From positions 1-32,929 of the forward strand of contig CAZJDM010000033.1 of the NCBI GenBank assembly GCA_964544765.1: 32,929 nucleotides of DNA. Reading direction: 5' to 3'. How positions within the stretch are numbered: the stretch's first letter is position 1; the number at the start of each line of letters is the position of its first letter. This DNA comes from CAZJDM01 sp964544765. Lineage in GTDB: Bacteria; Bdellovibrionota_B; Oligoflexia; CAYFLR01. A model generated the notes under the pieces. The model searched no databases, was not told the origin of the DNA, and saw only the letters and a program-made list of their open reading frames with translations. Positions 1 to 8,449 of this stretch are shown here, piece after piece. A program made the position numbers and the translations under genes.

Positions 1-392
1 TCTTGCTTTCTTTCTTTCTCTACTTCTTTAGCTGCCAATTCTCGTTTTCTTTTTTCCCCAGCTTCTTTAGCTGCTAATTCTCGCTTTCTTTTTTCCTCGG
101 CTTTCTCAATTCCCGACTTTTGTTGTTGATTATCCTCTTCTTTCTGATCAAGAAGTTGTTGCAAAACAGATACATCTATGGATTCTGCTCCATTGGCTTG
201 TTTTACTAACCTAGCCTTTGAATTGTTAATTTGTAGATATTGAATAGCGATATATATTAATACACTAAATAAGACAACTCCTAGGCCCACCATTAACAAT
301 TGCTTTTGGCTTCGCCGCATCGTTTTTTGTATACTTTTATTTAATTCATTTACTTTCTTTAACCAGGAATTAACATTCAAGTCATCTGACAT
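1..392 (-). CDS. Partial inner-membrane coiled-coil protein (3' end outside window)
   Basis: An open frame runs on the minus strand from an ATG at 392-390 off the left edge, so the C-terminus is missing. AGGAAG lies about 7 nt before the ATG. The visible 130 residues have a hydrophilic start, a clear transmembrane helix at about 31-53, then a highly charged Lys/Glu/Ala-rich stretch predicted to be coiled coil. That stretch has a 13-residue repeat around KRKRELAAKE, visible in DNA as a 39-bp repeat at about 24-101. The topology is probably N-in with a long periplasmic helical part, as in TolA-like or other envelope-spanning linkers, but I do not recognise the family. It lies 36 bp after the Cys-rich secreted gene on the same strand, so they are probably cotranscribed. 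Confidence 0.75.
   Translation of the reverse strand, partial: MSDDLNVNSWLKKVNELNKSIQKTMRRSQKQLLMVGLGVVLFSVLIYIAIQYLQINNSKARLVKQANGAESIDVSVLQQLLDQKEEDNQQQKSGIEKAEEKRKRELAAKEAGEKRKRELAAKEVEKERKQ
24..101. repeat. 39-bp tandem repeat, two copies, in coiled-coil coding region
   Basis: Two copies with a 39-bp period begin at 24 and 63. On the minus strand each encodes 13 residues around KRKRELAAKE. The period is a multiple of three, so gain or loss of a unit keeps the frame. More copies may lie beyond the left edge. Confidence 0.6.
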
Positions 393-428
393 AATTATCT
401 TCCTGAGTTATCAGATTATTTCAGATTC

Positions 429-1808
429 TTATTTACGATATTTTGTATCACCACACTCATAACCTTTGATATAGTCTTCCCCCCTATCGCTGTCAACTTC
501 AGGATCAACATCGATTTTAGGAGGCAAACAACCACTGCCTCTACAGCCACACGGACATTCCTCACTCATCGGCTTCTTACATTGCATCCAATACTTAGTA
601 CCACTACCATTTGGACCACCGCCAATACAACAATTAGGTTTTCCACGTGGACATTTAGGATGAGCAGGATATAGGCATGACTTACTATCTTTACAACATC
701 CGGGATTTTTACTGCTGCCACACTGGGTTTGCTCATATTGAAGACACTTACCCCCTTTAGGAGCAATGGTACAAACACTTAATTTACCTTTACTGCATTT
801 GTTGAATTTTGCCATATTGGGCTCAGGTTCTCCACATTTTTTATAGATACCGGGTTTTAATTTTTTCCATCCTAACTTAGGACTATCAGAGATTTTATCT
901 ACACAAGTGCCACCTTCACACCACTTATTCTTCCATTTCTTACAGCTATTACCGTTAGCAGCTTTATGAGCACACTCCGACCAACTAGCAAGACCATTTT
1001 TTGCGTATTGGCAAAATTTCACCGGAGATGTATCTTCCTTTTCCAGAGGTGCACAAGCTCCCCCTTTGCCTCTTTTTGCACATTTACCAGAAGGACATTT
1101 CTTAGGACTCTTACAGTTTCCAGTAACTTTACTACAGATTCTAAAATGATCAACACCTCGTAGAACATCACATTCAGTATATTTCTTCTTACTATTAAAA
1201 CCTATTTCCTCTATAGGAGTATCCTTGGCAGATTTACCAGCCTCTTTTTTAGGAGTATCCTTGATAGATTTACCAGCCTCTTTTTTAGGAGTATCCTTGA
1301 TAGATTTACCAGCCTCTTTTTTAGAAGCGGATTCTTTTTTACAATCTTTAGAAAACACTTTTTTACCGTGCCATTTAATTATTATAGCGCTGAAATCTCT
1401 ACGCCTGGCAAATCTTACTCCACATTCATATTTTTTAGGGTCGGTGTATTTATCTATACATTTTTGCTTATTTTTAGCTTCAAGACCACTAGGAATTTTG
1501 TACAATGTTGATTTACCTCTAGTATCAGTTACCCTGGCAGAACAACTCTTATCTTCTTCTTTTTTACATCCTTTTTTTGAGTCCCATTTCGTTTTAGTGG
1601 GACAACTACAAACATCACCCTTCCTCCTAGTCCATTTTAGTTCACCGCCAGTGTCCGTACATAATTTCTTTGTCTTTTTTGAAAAACGCGTCTTTTTTGA
1701 AGACCTTCTTCTTCCCCAACGACCAAATGCGTCATTTGCGAACAAGAGAAAACATAATGAACATAGAATAAAAAATTTTATATTCCAGCGTTCTAATAAA
1801 GATCTCAT
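429..1808 (-). CDS. Secreted cysteine-rich protein with 12-residue repeats
   Basis: The 459-aa product starts at an ATG preceded by GGGAG with 6-nt spacing. Residues 1-29 form a signal peptide with an FILCSLCFLLFA core. The mature protein is strongly basic and holds about 36 cysteines, often as Cys-Cys, CxC or CxxxxC, including a dense CPCGCRGSGC cluster near the C-terminus, so many disulfides are likely. At about residues 160-200 there are three nearly identical 12-residue units (KKEAGKSIKDTP). The C-terminal tail is acidic. The spacing resembles small disulfide-knot or EGF-like modules but I cannot assign a family. It is the first gene of an operon with the membrane coiled-coil protein at 1-392. 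A surface or extracellular role is inferred from the signal peptide and cysteines only. Confidence 0.8.
   Translation of the reverse strand: MRSLLERWNIKFFILCSLCFLLFANDAFGRWGRRRSSKKTRFSKKTKKLCTDTGGELKWTRRKGDVCSCPTKTKWDSKKGCKKEEDKSCSARVTDTRGKSTLYKIPSGLEAKNKQKCIDKYTDPKKYECGVRFARRRDFSAIIIKWHGKKVFSKDCKKESASKKEAGKSIKDTPKKEAGKSIKDTPKKEAGKSAKDTPIEEIGFNSKKKYTECDVLRGVDHFRICSKVTGNCKSPKKCPSGKCAKRGKGGACAPLEKEDTSPVKFCQYAKNGLASWSECAHKAANGNSCKKWKNKWCEGGTCVDKISDSPKLGWKKLKPGIYKKCGEPEPNMAKFNKCSKGKLSVCTIAPKGGKCLQYEQTQCGSSKNPGCCKDSKSCLYPAHPKCPRGKPNCCIGGGPNGSGTKYWMQCKKPMSEECPCGCRGSGCLPPKIDVDPEVDSDRGEDYIKGYECGDTKYRK
1215..1322. repeat. 36-bp perfect-length tandem repeat, three copies
   Basis: Units start at 1215, 1251 and 1287 (for example AGGAGTATCC at each), period 36 bp, nearly identical. 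They encode the 12-residue Lys/Glu-rich repeats of the Cys-rich protein on the minus strand. High nucleotide identity suggests recent slippage or selection for homogeneity. Confidence 0.9.
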
Positions 1809-2013
1809 AAGCTACTCCCAAATGTTTAAATTTTATATATTTAATTCAGATCGTCACAATTTCAACAAACTTAAACAGTTTTTAAGTAATACAAGTGTGA
1901 CTTTAAAAATCTCAACTCAATACTGTATTTTGATATAAAGTTTTCTTTTAACCACCCGATAAAACTTCAAAACTAAATTTATCTATATTATTAGGCTTTT
2001 TTGAGGTTCCATT

Positions 2014-3450
2014 ATGGTGATACTTAGGTGGGAAAAGACCTTGTTTTTTATGATCTTATTTATTTTCTTCATTAGTTGCGCCGATGACATTGAAGAGGAT
2101 TTAGAAATACAAACCGTAGCTAAAACATCAGCCAAAGTATTTGGATCTTTTGGAAACAATTTCAATCAAGTAAGTCCATATTATGACAACTTATTACTAT
2201 TATTAGAAACTGGCACTAAAAAAGTCTATTTTTCTTCTATTGATGAATTAGGGAATTTTCTGATCAATGATGTTCCAGCCGGGCCTACCCGAAATTACGC
2301 AGTAGTTTTACTAAATTACAATTATTCTTTTAAATCTATTATGACCTTTTCCCGTCCTTCCTTGGAAGTAGCGGAATATATTAATGTTACTGACGATACT
2401 AATCTAGGTAATATCCAGGTACAAGGACCCATTTTAGTTTCTTCAGAATCTAGTAACCTCAATATTCTTGATACTTATAAATTCAGCGACCATGATGGAG
2501 ATCAGATACCAAATGGAGTGGACAATGACGCGACCAAAGATGATTTTATTAATAAAACAGTAAAAAGCGGCGATTTAGATGGCCAAAATGAAAAAAATGA
2601 GCTGGACTTTGACGATGATGGAGATGGTCTACCTGACATTTTAGATCCTGATAACGATAATGACATTCTACTGGACCATATGGATCTTGATGATGACAAT
2701 GATGGTAAATACGATCGTAATACAGCCTATAGTGACGTTAACTATTTAAATGATGAAAATTTATTATACTTCGCTTCCGTATACAAGATGAGACCCTCTT
2801 CTACTGTTCGCAATCAACATATTTTTATGCTGAATATACTCGCTCGAATAAAAGATGATGCCTCCAAAAGCGTTACCGACATTTCGATACTCGGTCCTCC
2901 TTCATTAGAAGATTCTGTCACTGCCGAGGGTTTAACTTATGATTCAATGTTGTATGATGATGGCAAAAACGGTGATGGACACAGCGGAGATAACCTATGG
3001 GGGGCCCAAATTCAATTACCCGCGGGAAATAATATAAATATTAACGATGTATTGATCCTAACCGTATACTACAGCGACCAAACTCATGATAATTATTTAT
3101 TTATGTTTAACAAGGTTTTTGAAAACACCCTAATAGTAACTATCAATAAGACCGCACCTTTACAGCCTATTATCATGTGGGAAGAAAATATCTTACCCAA
3201 TCACTTAATAGGATATAAATTTCAGGTTCTAATCTATAGCGCTCTTCAAAAAGAACAAATCTTTACATCTCCATTAATTGAAGGTAATATGGCAGAATAT
3301 GTGGTACCTTTGGGAGTATTGGAGTCGGATAAGGTTTACGATGTGGTTGTAAAAGCTATTGCTCAATCTCCAATACCTGGTTATGAAGGAGATGTTATTT
3401 ACTCCGTTGGATCAGAGTTATCCACGAAAATATCCAGTTTATATTATTAG
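2014..3450 (+). CDS. Outer-envelope lipoprotein with thrombospondin type-3-like calcium repeats
   Basis: The 478-aa product starts at an ATG with GAGG 7 nt upstream. The N-terminus is a lipoprotein signal with FFISC, lipidated Cys at residue 22. Residues about 45-150 look like a beta-sandwich. Residues about 155-230 carry Asp/Asn-rich motifs of the DxDxDG(I/L)xD type (DHDGDQIPNGVDND, DDDGDGLPDILDPDNDND), typical of calcium-binding thrombospondin type-3 repeats. After this come a region with DDGKNGDGHSGDNLW, which also looks metal-binding, and a C-terminal beta-rich part. Cell-surface structural or adhesive roles are common for such proteins, but no enzyme motif is visible. It is transcribed away from the Cys-rich gene across a 205-bp divergent gap. 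Confidence 0.8.
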   Translation: MVILRWEKTLFFMILFIFFISCADDIEEDLEIQTVAKTSAKVFGSFGNNFNQVSPYYDNLLLLLETGTKKVYFSSIDELGNFLINDVPAGPTRNYAVVLLNYNYSFKSIMTFSRPSLEVAEYINVTDDTNLGNIQVQGPILVSSESSNLNILDTYKFSDHDGDQIPNGVDNDATKDDFINKTVKSGDLDGQNEKNELDFDDDGDGLPDILDPDNDNDILLDHMDLDDDNDGKYDRNTAYSDVNYLNDENLLYFASVYKMRPSSTVRNQHIFMLNILARIKDDASKSVTDISILGPPSLEDSVTAEGLTYDSMLYDDGKNGDGHSGDNLWGAQIQLPAGNNININDVLILTVYYSDQTHDNYLFMFNKVFENTLIVTINKTAPLQPIIMWEENILPNHLIGYKFQVLIYSALQKEQIFTSPLIEGNMAEYVVPLGVLESDKVYDVVVKAIAQSPIPGYEGDVIYSVGSELSTKISSLYY

Positions 3451-3471
3451 ACTATTATTAGACTATTAGAC
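3442..3471. repeat. 11-bp direct repeat spanning a stop codon
   Basis: TATTATTAGAC occurs at 3442-3452 and 3453-3463, followed by a partial TATTAGAC at 3464-3471. The first copy contains the TAG stop (3448-3450) of the calcium-repeat lipoprotein gene. Confidence 0.8.
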
Positions 3472-3544
3472 TTGAAAATCTTGTTTTTTTACACAAATTT
3501 TCAGGTAATTATTTGAAATTGCTATAAATAAAGAAGTATGCATT

Positions 3545-4204
3545 ATGATTCACTATGTAGTAGAAAATAACCCTGACGGGCGTATAATTGATAAGGCCAG
3601 TCAAGCTCTTATTCAAGGTGGTATTATATGTTTTCCCACTGACACTAACTGGGTCCTGGCGGCTAGTCCTTTTTGCAAAGCAGGTGTTGAAAATCTCTAC
3701 CGGGTAAAAGGCATCGACCGCAAGAAAAACCTGAGCTTATTATGTAATAAAATATCCCAAGCCAGCCAATACGCGATAATATCTAACCAAACTTACCGTA
3801 CTATTAAAAGAGTTATACCAGGGCCGTATACTTTTGTTTTTAATCCAACCAGGGATATACCACGCATCATAAAAGAACACAGAGGATCTAAGGAAATCGG
3901 TATTCGTCTACCTAAATCGGTGTTGTGTTCTAGATTACTTGAAAATAATCCCACACCACTTCTGACTACTTCAATAACCTTATCTATGCTACAAACCCAT
4001 TTTTTTGATGATGATCCTAACATGCCTACCAATTCAGACATTCTCAGTTATCAAATTGAGGACGCCATTGGAAATTGGATTTCGATGATTTTAGATCCAT
4101 GTGATGTAAAATTTGAAGGAGAAAGCACTATAATAGATTTTTCAAAAGATGACACTCCTCAAGTACTAAGAGAGGGAGCGGGAGATATCTCATTTTTCAC
4201 TTAG
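3545..4204 (+). CDS. yciO: YciO-type member of the YrdC/Sua5 (threonylcarbamoyl-AMP synthase) family
   Basis: The 219-aa product is a single YrdC/Sua5 domain. Family landmarks are the N-terminal GGIICFPTDT strand-turn, a VKGIDRKKNLSLLC segment where TsaC has its KxR substrate-binding motif, PGPYTF in the middle, and REGAGDISFF at the end. The PGPYTF and closing REG(A/V)GD patterns, and overall spacing, resemble E. coli YciO more than TsaC. TsaC makes threonylcarbamoyl-AMP from threonine, bicarbonate and ATP for the tRNA t6A37 modification; the cellular role of YciO is less settled. No Sua5 C-terminal domain is present. The ribosome site is weak (AAGAAG about 8 nt upstream). It is convergent with the VWA gene, 25 bp away. 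Confidence 0.85.
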   Translation: MIHYVVENNPDGRIIDKASQALIQGGIICFPTDTNWVLAASPFCKAGVENLYRVKGIDRKKNLSLLCNKISQASQYAIISNQTYRTIKRVIPGPYTFVFNPTRDIPRIIKEHRGSKEIGIRLPKSVLCSRLLENNPTPLLTTSITLSMLQTHFFDDDPNMPTNSDILSYQIEDAIGNWISMILDPCDVKFEGESTIIDFSKDDTPQVLREGAGDISFFT

Positions 4205-4229
4205 ATTGCGCTGAAAAAACTCAACCTAT

Positions 4230-7055
4230 TTAAGGCCTTACTTCCAACCATTCACCTTTAGAGGGATTTATATCAGACAAATCGCTTTTTAGTGGACTAT
4301 CTTCCGACGGTTCATCGTCTTCAGCAGAAGGCGCTGGGTCCACTGAGGTTGTATCACTCTCAAGCAGTCTATCTCTATATAATGGGGAAGAATTATTATT
4401 AGATGAAGAGTTATTATTATCTCGAACACCATCACTTGATCCACTTGCATCAATTCCATCATCAATACCACGATAAAGATTAGAAGAACCTTGCTTTTTA
4501 CTTAATCCTAAACTCTGTAGAACAGCAAAATCAAATTTAATACCGGCAAACACTCTAAATCTTGGCGAACCAATACCAATTCCTAAACCGGTTCCAACTC
4601 CACCGGAAATTCTCCAATTACGAAGAATTTGATAATCAGAACTTAGATACACTTCCATCGGACTAGCAGCATCATTACCTACCATACCATTTACCGAACT
4701 GGCACTTCCTTTAAGCGCTATCCCAAAATCTAAATCTTTCTTGATCTGACCAGCAGATAAAACGCCTATTTCATATAAAAATTGATGACGAACTGAAACC
4801 ATATCTTCAGCACGATCGTCATAGATCCAAATATATGATGGTCTAAACTTTCCACCAAGACCAGTGGTAACTACCCAACCGTCCAGAAACCTTTTTTCCG
4901 CTACAACCTTAAAACCGAAAGATAATTTCGCGTCACCCAATAAAGACCCTTCATTAGCAACAGGGACAGTCATAAAAGGGTTTAAGGCTAAACTAATATC
5001 CTGACGTACAAAGGTAGGTAATAAACGTACCTTACCAGACAGATATATATCTCCCAGTTCAGCATATTTGGTCTTATCTTGCCAAAATCCGTCTTTCATA
5101 GAAAGATTATCACGATAAAAAGAAACGGGAACACTGATTCCAAAATCTACAAATTGATGAATACCGTAAGCTAATTGATAATTGGTGGTGAAAAGATTTT
5201 CAGTTATTCGATCCGCTTTGGCACCATTTTTATAGGAAATTTGTAAAGGTCTATTTACATAATGACTATAGAAGCTAGCACTTAACTGTCCCGGACTCAA
5301 AAGCCTACCGCTATCAATCACTGATGTAGACTTACCATCCACCGCTGGAACAAAGGTCTGAACATTTATTCCAAAACCGGCATCTTTACTGGCATATGCA
5401 GTATCATACCCACTGCCATTTTCAGCATATATGGGCCAGGCAAAAAGTATGGTGAATAATAAGAAGATAAGAAGACTAAAAAGCAGTAATGGAGAGGTTA
5501 TAGAGTAAATTTCATTTTTTTTTTGAACTCTAGAAAATCGGTAAAAAATCCATAACAAAGCAGGAAAAGCAATTAATAACAACAACCACCATATACCATT
5601 ATATTTATCTAGAGTAGTAGCAGATTTTATACTACCACATCCGGCTGAACCACCTTGAATGTTATAACGATCCCTAGCGGTAACATCGCCGGATCCATAT
5701 GTACCTGTATCAACACCAGGACAAGTAAATTCTCGGTTAAACTTTCTCGGATCAGGATCAATAGTATAAGAAACTGATAAAGGAACATCAATAGGATCTC
5801 CAATACCGGCAACTCTTACCATTATGATTGCTTCATTGTTCCCTGGAGAGAACGAAATATTTTGAAATAGAAATCCTAAACCGTCTCTAACTGTTCCACC
5901 TATGGTTCTACCATTCATCTTAAGAGTTACATTTTGTATTTTATCTTTGGTGATAGCTACTTGAATATCATCAAAAGCTACACTCAATCTAGCGGTTTCA
6001 TCAACATTATAAAATTTACCCATTTTATTGGCCATATCCCTTAATAACTGCTCATTACTAAGTTGATTCGGATCCTGGGCTCCATATCTTCTTACGTTAT
6101 CATTAAAAACTTCCGGACTGGTTCGTAAAAAAATCGAAAAAACATCCATGTTGAGATACCAATTTTGTCTGATTAATTCTCTAACTTGTTCTTCAGCTTT
6201 GGTATAAGCAATTCTAGTTGCTGTTGGCTGAACGCTATACCAACTACCGGTTCGATCACGATTATTGAAATAATTACAGCCTTGTTGAAAAGCATTATCA
6301 TTCATTCCCACTGCCTGACCCATAACCGATTCAAGCATTTCTTCATTGCCATTGGTTTGATTTTTACAAAATACGCGATTCTTAACATTACCATTTATAT
6401 CTCTTTCACTGGTTCCTAAAATAGGGGCTCCATCACTAAAGAAGATAATAGTGGGATTAACCGCTCCCTCCATCATTTTTCTAGCTTCTTCCAGCGCCCA
6501 CAAATAGTTGGTATTTCCAGTTGCGTAACCCGCCATAGATCGAATAAAATTCTCTAATTCACTCGTATAAGAAACATCGGTCAAAGGTGAAACAAGAGGC
6601 AATCCTTGTCCTTGAGCCATTCTAATAAAGTTTTCATCCGAGAAAATAATTGCTCCAACTTTGTATTGATTGTAACCACCACTTTTCAGTTTATTGATTA
6701 AATTCAGGGCAGCTTCTACTCGTTTAGATGTTAAACCTGAGCCTACAGGATCATTAATTAACATACTTTCGGAAACATCGATCAAAAGGACAATATCTCT
6801 TCGTTGATTTTGAAAAGTATTACCACTTTCACACAATTGGCCTTCAAAATTGATGGTTTGATTAGGACCGGTTAAATAGATTGATGAATATTTTGGTCGC
6901 AGACAATTGGGAAATTTATACGTACACCTGGTAACTCTGGTGATACTATCCGATCCATCAGCCATGACACTTTGCGGTAGAACCAAGGTCATTAAAAATA
7001 CCAATGTATTTAAGATCATTGCTTTTTTTAGATTGTTTTTAAAGATCTTATTCAT
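4230..7055 (-). CDS. VWA-domain protein fused to an outer-membrane beta-barrel domain
   Basis: I start at ATG 7055-7053, which has GAGG 6 nt upstream; the frame could begin at GTG 7067 but that lacks a good site. The product is 941 aa. Residues 1-32 are a signal peptide ending VMA. A von Willebrand A domain follows (about 85-380) with an intact MIDAS start, D93-V-S95-E-S97, and a later FSDGAP strand. Beta-rich sequence then leads to a membrane hairpin: helix 1 at about 489-508, a short basic turn, helix 2 at about 519-543 ending WPIYA-EN, which looks like a signal-peptidase I site. Residues about 545-860 resemble the N-terminal barrel domains of deltaproteobacterial OmpA-like proteins. The last 80 residues are Ser/Asn/Asp-rich. 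Function unknown; envelope adhesion or assembly is plausible. Confidence 0.8.
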   Translation of the reverse strand: MNKIFKNNLKKAMILNTLVFLMTLVLPQSVMADGSDSITRVTRCTYKFPNCLRPKYSSIYLTGPNQTINFEGQLCESGNTFQNQRRDIVLLIDVSESMLINDPVGSGLTSKRVEAALNLINKLKSGGYNQYKVGAIIFSDENFIRMAQGQGLPLVSPLTDVSYTSELENFIRSMAGYATGNTNYLWALEEARKMMEGAVNPTIIFFSDGAPILGTSERDINGNVKNRVFCKNQTNGNEEMLESVMGQAVGMNDNAFQQGCNYFNNRDRTGSWYSVQPTATRIAYTKAEEQVRELIRQNWYLNMDVFSIFLRTSPEVFNDNVRRYGAQDPNQLSNEQLLRDMANKMGKFYNVDETARLSVAFDDIQVAITKDKIQNVTLKMNGRTIGGTVRDGLGFLFQNISFSPGNNEAIIMVRVAGIGDPIDVPLSVSYTIDPDPRKFNREFTCPGVDTGTYGSGDVTARDRYNIQGGSAGCGSIKSATTLDKYNGIWWLLLLIAFPALLWIFYRFSRVQKKNEIYSITSPLLLFSLLIFLLFTILFAWPIYAENGSGYDTAYASKDAGFGINVQTFVPAVDGKSTSVIDSGRLLSPGQLSASFYSHYVNRPLQISYKNGAKADRITENLFTTNYQLAYGIHQFVDFGISVPVSFYRDNLSMKDGFWQDKTKYAELGDIYLSGKVRLLPTFVRQDISLALNPFMTVPVANEGSLLGDAKLSFGFKVVAEKRFLDGWVVTTGLGGKFRPSYIWIYDDRAEDMVSVRHQFLYEIGVLSAGQIKKDLDFGIALKGSASSVNGMVGNDAASPMEVYLSSDYQILRNWRISGGVGTGLGIGIGSPRFRVFAGIKFDFAVLQSLGLSKKQGSSNLYRGIDDGIDASGSSDGVRDNNNSSSNNNSSPLYRDRLLESDTTSVDPAPSAEDDEPSEDSPLKSDLSDINPSKGEWLEVRP
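5515..5524 (-). other. A10 homopolymer (coding strand) at the VWA/barrel junction
   Basis: Ten T on the plus strand read as A10 in the VWA-barrel gene, between the two helices of the membrane hairpin. In the annotated frame the run gives Gln-Lys-Lys-Asn. One A fewer gives Met-Lys-Phe-Thr-Leu then TAA; one A more gives TGA directly after the run. Both slipped frames therefore stop before the second helix and would yield a VWA plus single-helix protein without the barrel. Confidence 0.85.
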
Positions 7056-7399
7056 AATTTTCCTCACACCTTATATCTCTCTTAAGATTGTCTCTAGATA
7101 GAGACATATGCATCTATTCAGTTAGCAGTTGCAAAATGTGGACCATATGGTTATTAATAATCATTTTTTTCTAAGATCTAATAAAATCAGTAAGATATGC
7201 GTCTATAGGTTGTTAATATGAGGCTATAATATTACTAATATGTATAGAGGTATGACTAATATATATAAATTTTATACACCTGAAACTGTCTAAATTTTCG
7301 ACAATTTGTAAATATTTTTGGATATGTATTTTCTTTAACTAGGTTCTCTTATTATAAGATAATCTCAAAGATTAATTTAAGATTTGGGAAAATACACAT
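7056..7399. other. Gene-poor AT-rich stretch upstream of the VWA gene
   Basis: 344 bp between the start of the VWA gene and the end of the mevalonate kinase gene, both on the minus strand. I see no credible open frame or structured RNA. The only clear element is an inverted repeat at 7090-7105. The length suggests the VWA gene has its own promoter here. Confidence 0.6.
7090..7105. promoter_or_regulatory. 7-bp inverted repeat, possible operator of the VWA gene
   Basis: GTCTCTA (7090-7096), 2-bp spacer, TAGAGAC (7099-7105), a perfect inverted repeat about 35 bp upstream of the VWA start codon. No regulator family is implied. Confidence 0.35.
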
Positions 7400-8326
7400 T
7401 TAAATCTCAGCAGTAATTACCGAATAACCTTCTTGTTTAAAAGTTGTGGCTATATTTTGTTGGACGTCTTGATCTGGCGCTAAGGCTATCATATATCCAC
7501 CCATACCGCCTCCGGTCAATTTGGCGCCATAGGCTCCTAAATCAATAGCCTTATCACATAAGTACACAAGTTTTTCATGCGATAAACCCATTTCAATCAG
7601 TATTTTATGATTCTCGGTCATAATAGTACCAATTGTACCAAGGTCTCCCTCTTGTAAGGCTTGTTCAATAGCAGTACTTTGTTGATATATAGTACTAACT
7701 CTGGTAGCAAACAATGATGGATCCTTTTTCTTTTCACCCGCTAATAATCCACCTAAGGCTGAAGTATCAGCTGTCACACCACTATTAGCCAAAACTATCT
7801 TCAAGGGTTTTTTGGGTGTAATTTTCTGAAAATTTTTCTCTTCACCTTCCATCCAATATCTCATCATACCTCCATAACAAGAGGCCGTATTATCAACTCC
7901 ACTTGGATTACCATGATAGGCAAATTCTCCCAACCATCCCATATAATTAATCTTATCAATAGGTAAGTTTTGTTCAAATTCATTGTTCAAAGCATTGGCT
8001 AATGCAATACAACTAGCGCCACTTGCTCCTATACCGCTACCCGCCAAAAGATCCCCACCAAAGGTAATCTTTATAGGATTCTTGTGAACATCAATATTCA
8101 TGCCTTCTAATACTCTATTAATAGAGTCTCCTTGATATTTTAATTTATTAGCTTTATACCCAGGGACCTCCATGCGGTTGTCTTCGAGAGTCCAACCTTC
8201 ACCATTAGTTCTTTCTACCGTACATACTGTTTTATAAGGAAGAGCGGATACAATAGCGGATACTCCCTGCCTAACAAATTGATCGCCAATAATTATTGTT
8301 TTACCATATCCTGAACCTTCAGCCAT
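7400..8326 (-). CDS. Mevalonate kinase (GHMP kinase family)
   Basis: The 308-aa product matches the GHMP kinase fold. An N-terminal GKTIIIGDQF strand is followed by the glycine-rich phosphate loop LLAGSGIGASGAS (about 94-106), the GNPSGVDNTASC segment that supplies the catalytic Asp, and the C-terminal AKLTGGGMGGYMIAL motif. The GNPSGVDN form is characteristic of mevalonate kinase, which makes 5-phosphomevalonate in isoprenoid synthesis; other GHMP kinases such as galactokinase fit less well. The usual GEH in motif 1 is GDQ here (14-16), an unusual change. Start chosen by AAGGAGG 8 nt upstream. It follows the DHH gene on the same strand after 123 bp; no other mevalonate-pathway gene is in the window. 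Confidence 0.8.
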   Translation of the reverse strand: MAEGSGYGKTIIIGDQFVRQGVSAIVSALPYKTVCTVERTNGEGWTLEDNRMEVPGYKANKLKYQGDSINRVLEGMNIDVHKNPIKITFGGDLLAGSGIGASGASCIALANALNNEFEQNLPIDKINYMGWLGEFAYHGNPSGVDNTASCYGGMMRYWMEGEEKNFQKITPKKPLKIVLANSGVTADTSALGGLLAGEKKKDPSLFATRVSTIYQQSTAIEQALQEGDLGTIGTIMTENHKILIEMGLSHEKLVYLCDKAIDLGAYGAKLTGGGMGGYMIALAPDQDVQQNIATTFKQEGYSVITAEI

Positions 8327-8449
8327 GATTTTTTCCTCCTTACTTTAAGATTATACGTTACTTTCTCCTAACTTAACCCTACCTTGCTTTAACTTACGAT
8401 ACATCACTTTACCTTAACTTGACTTTTCTTAGTTTCAATTAAAATATTA

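Noticed and set aside
1215..1322. Tandem 36-bp repeats as a CRISPR array
   Set aside because: The units are contiguous with no spacers, are in frame inside a gene, and no cas gene is nearby.
1225..1938. 237-codon plus-strand open frame opposite the Cys-rich gene
   Set aside because: It is the reverse of the 36-bp repeats and Cys-rich coding region, lacks a ribosome site, and encodes a low-complexity product; the minus-strand gene has a signal peptide and good ribosome site.
5515..5524. A10 run as a simple sequencing error splitting two genes
   Set aside because: With one base more or less, the barrel part would have no start codon and no ribosome site, so the fused frame is the better reading; not fully excluded.
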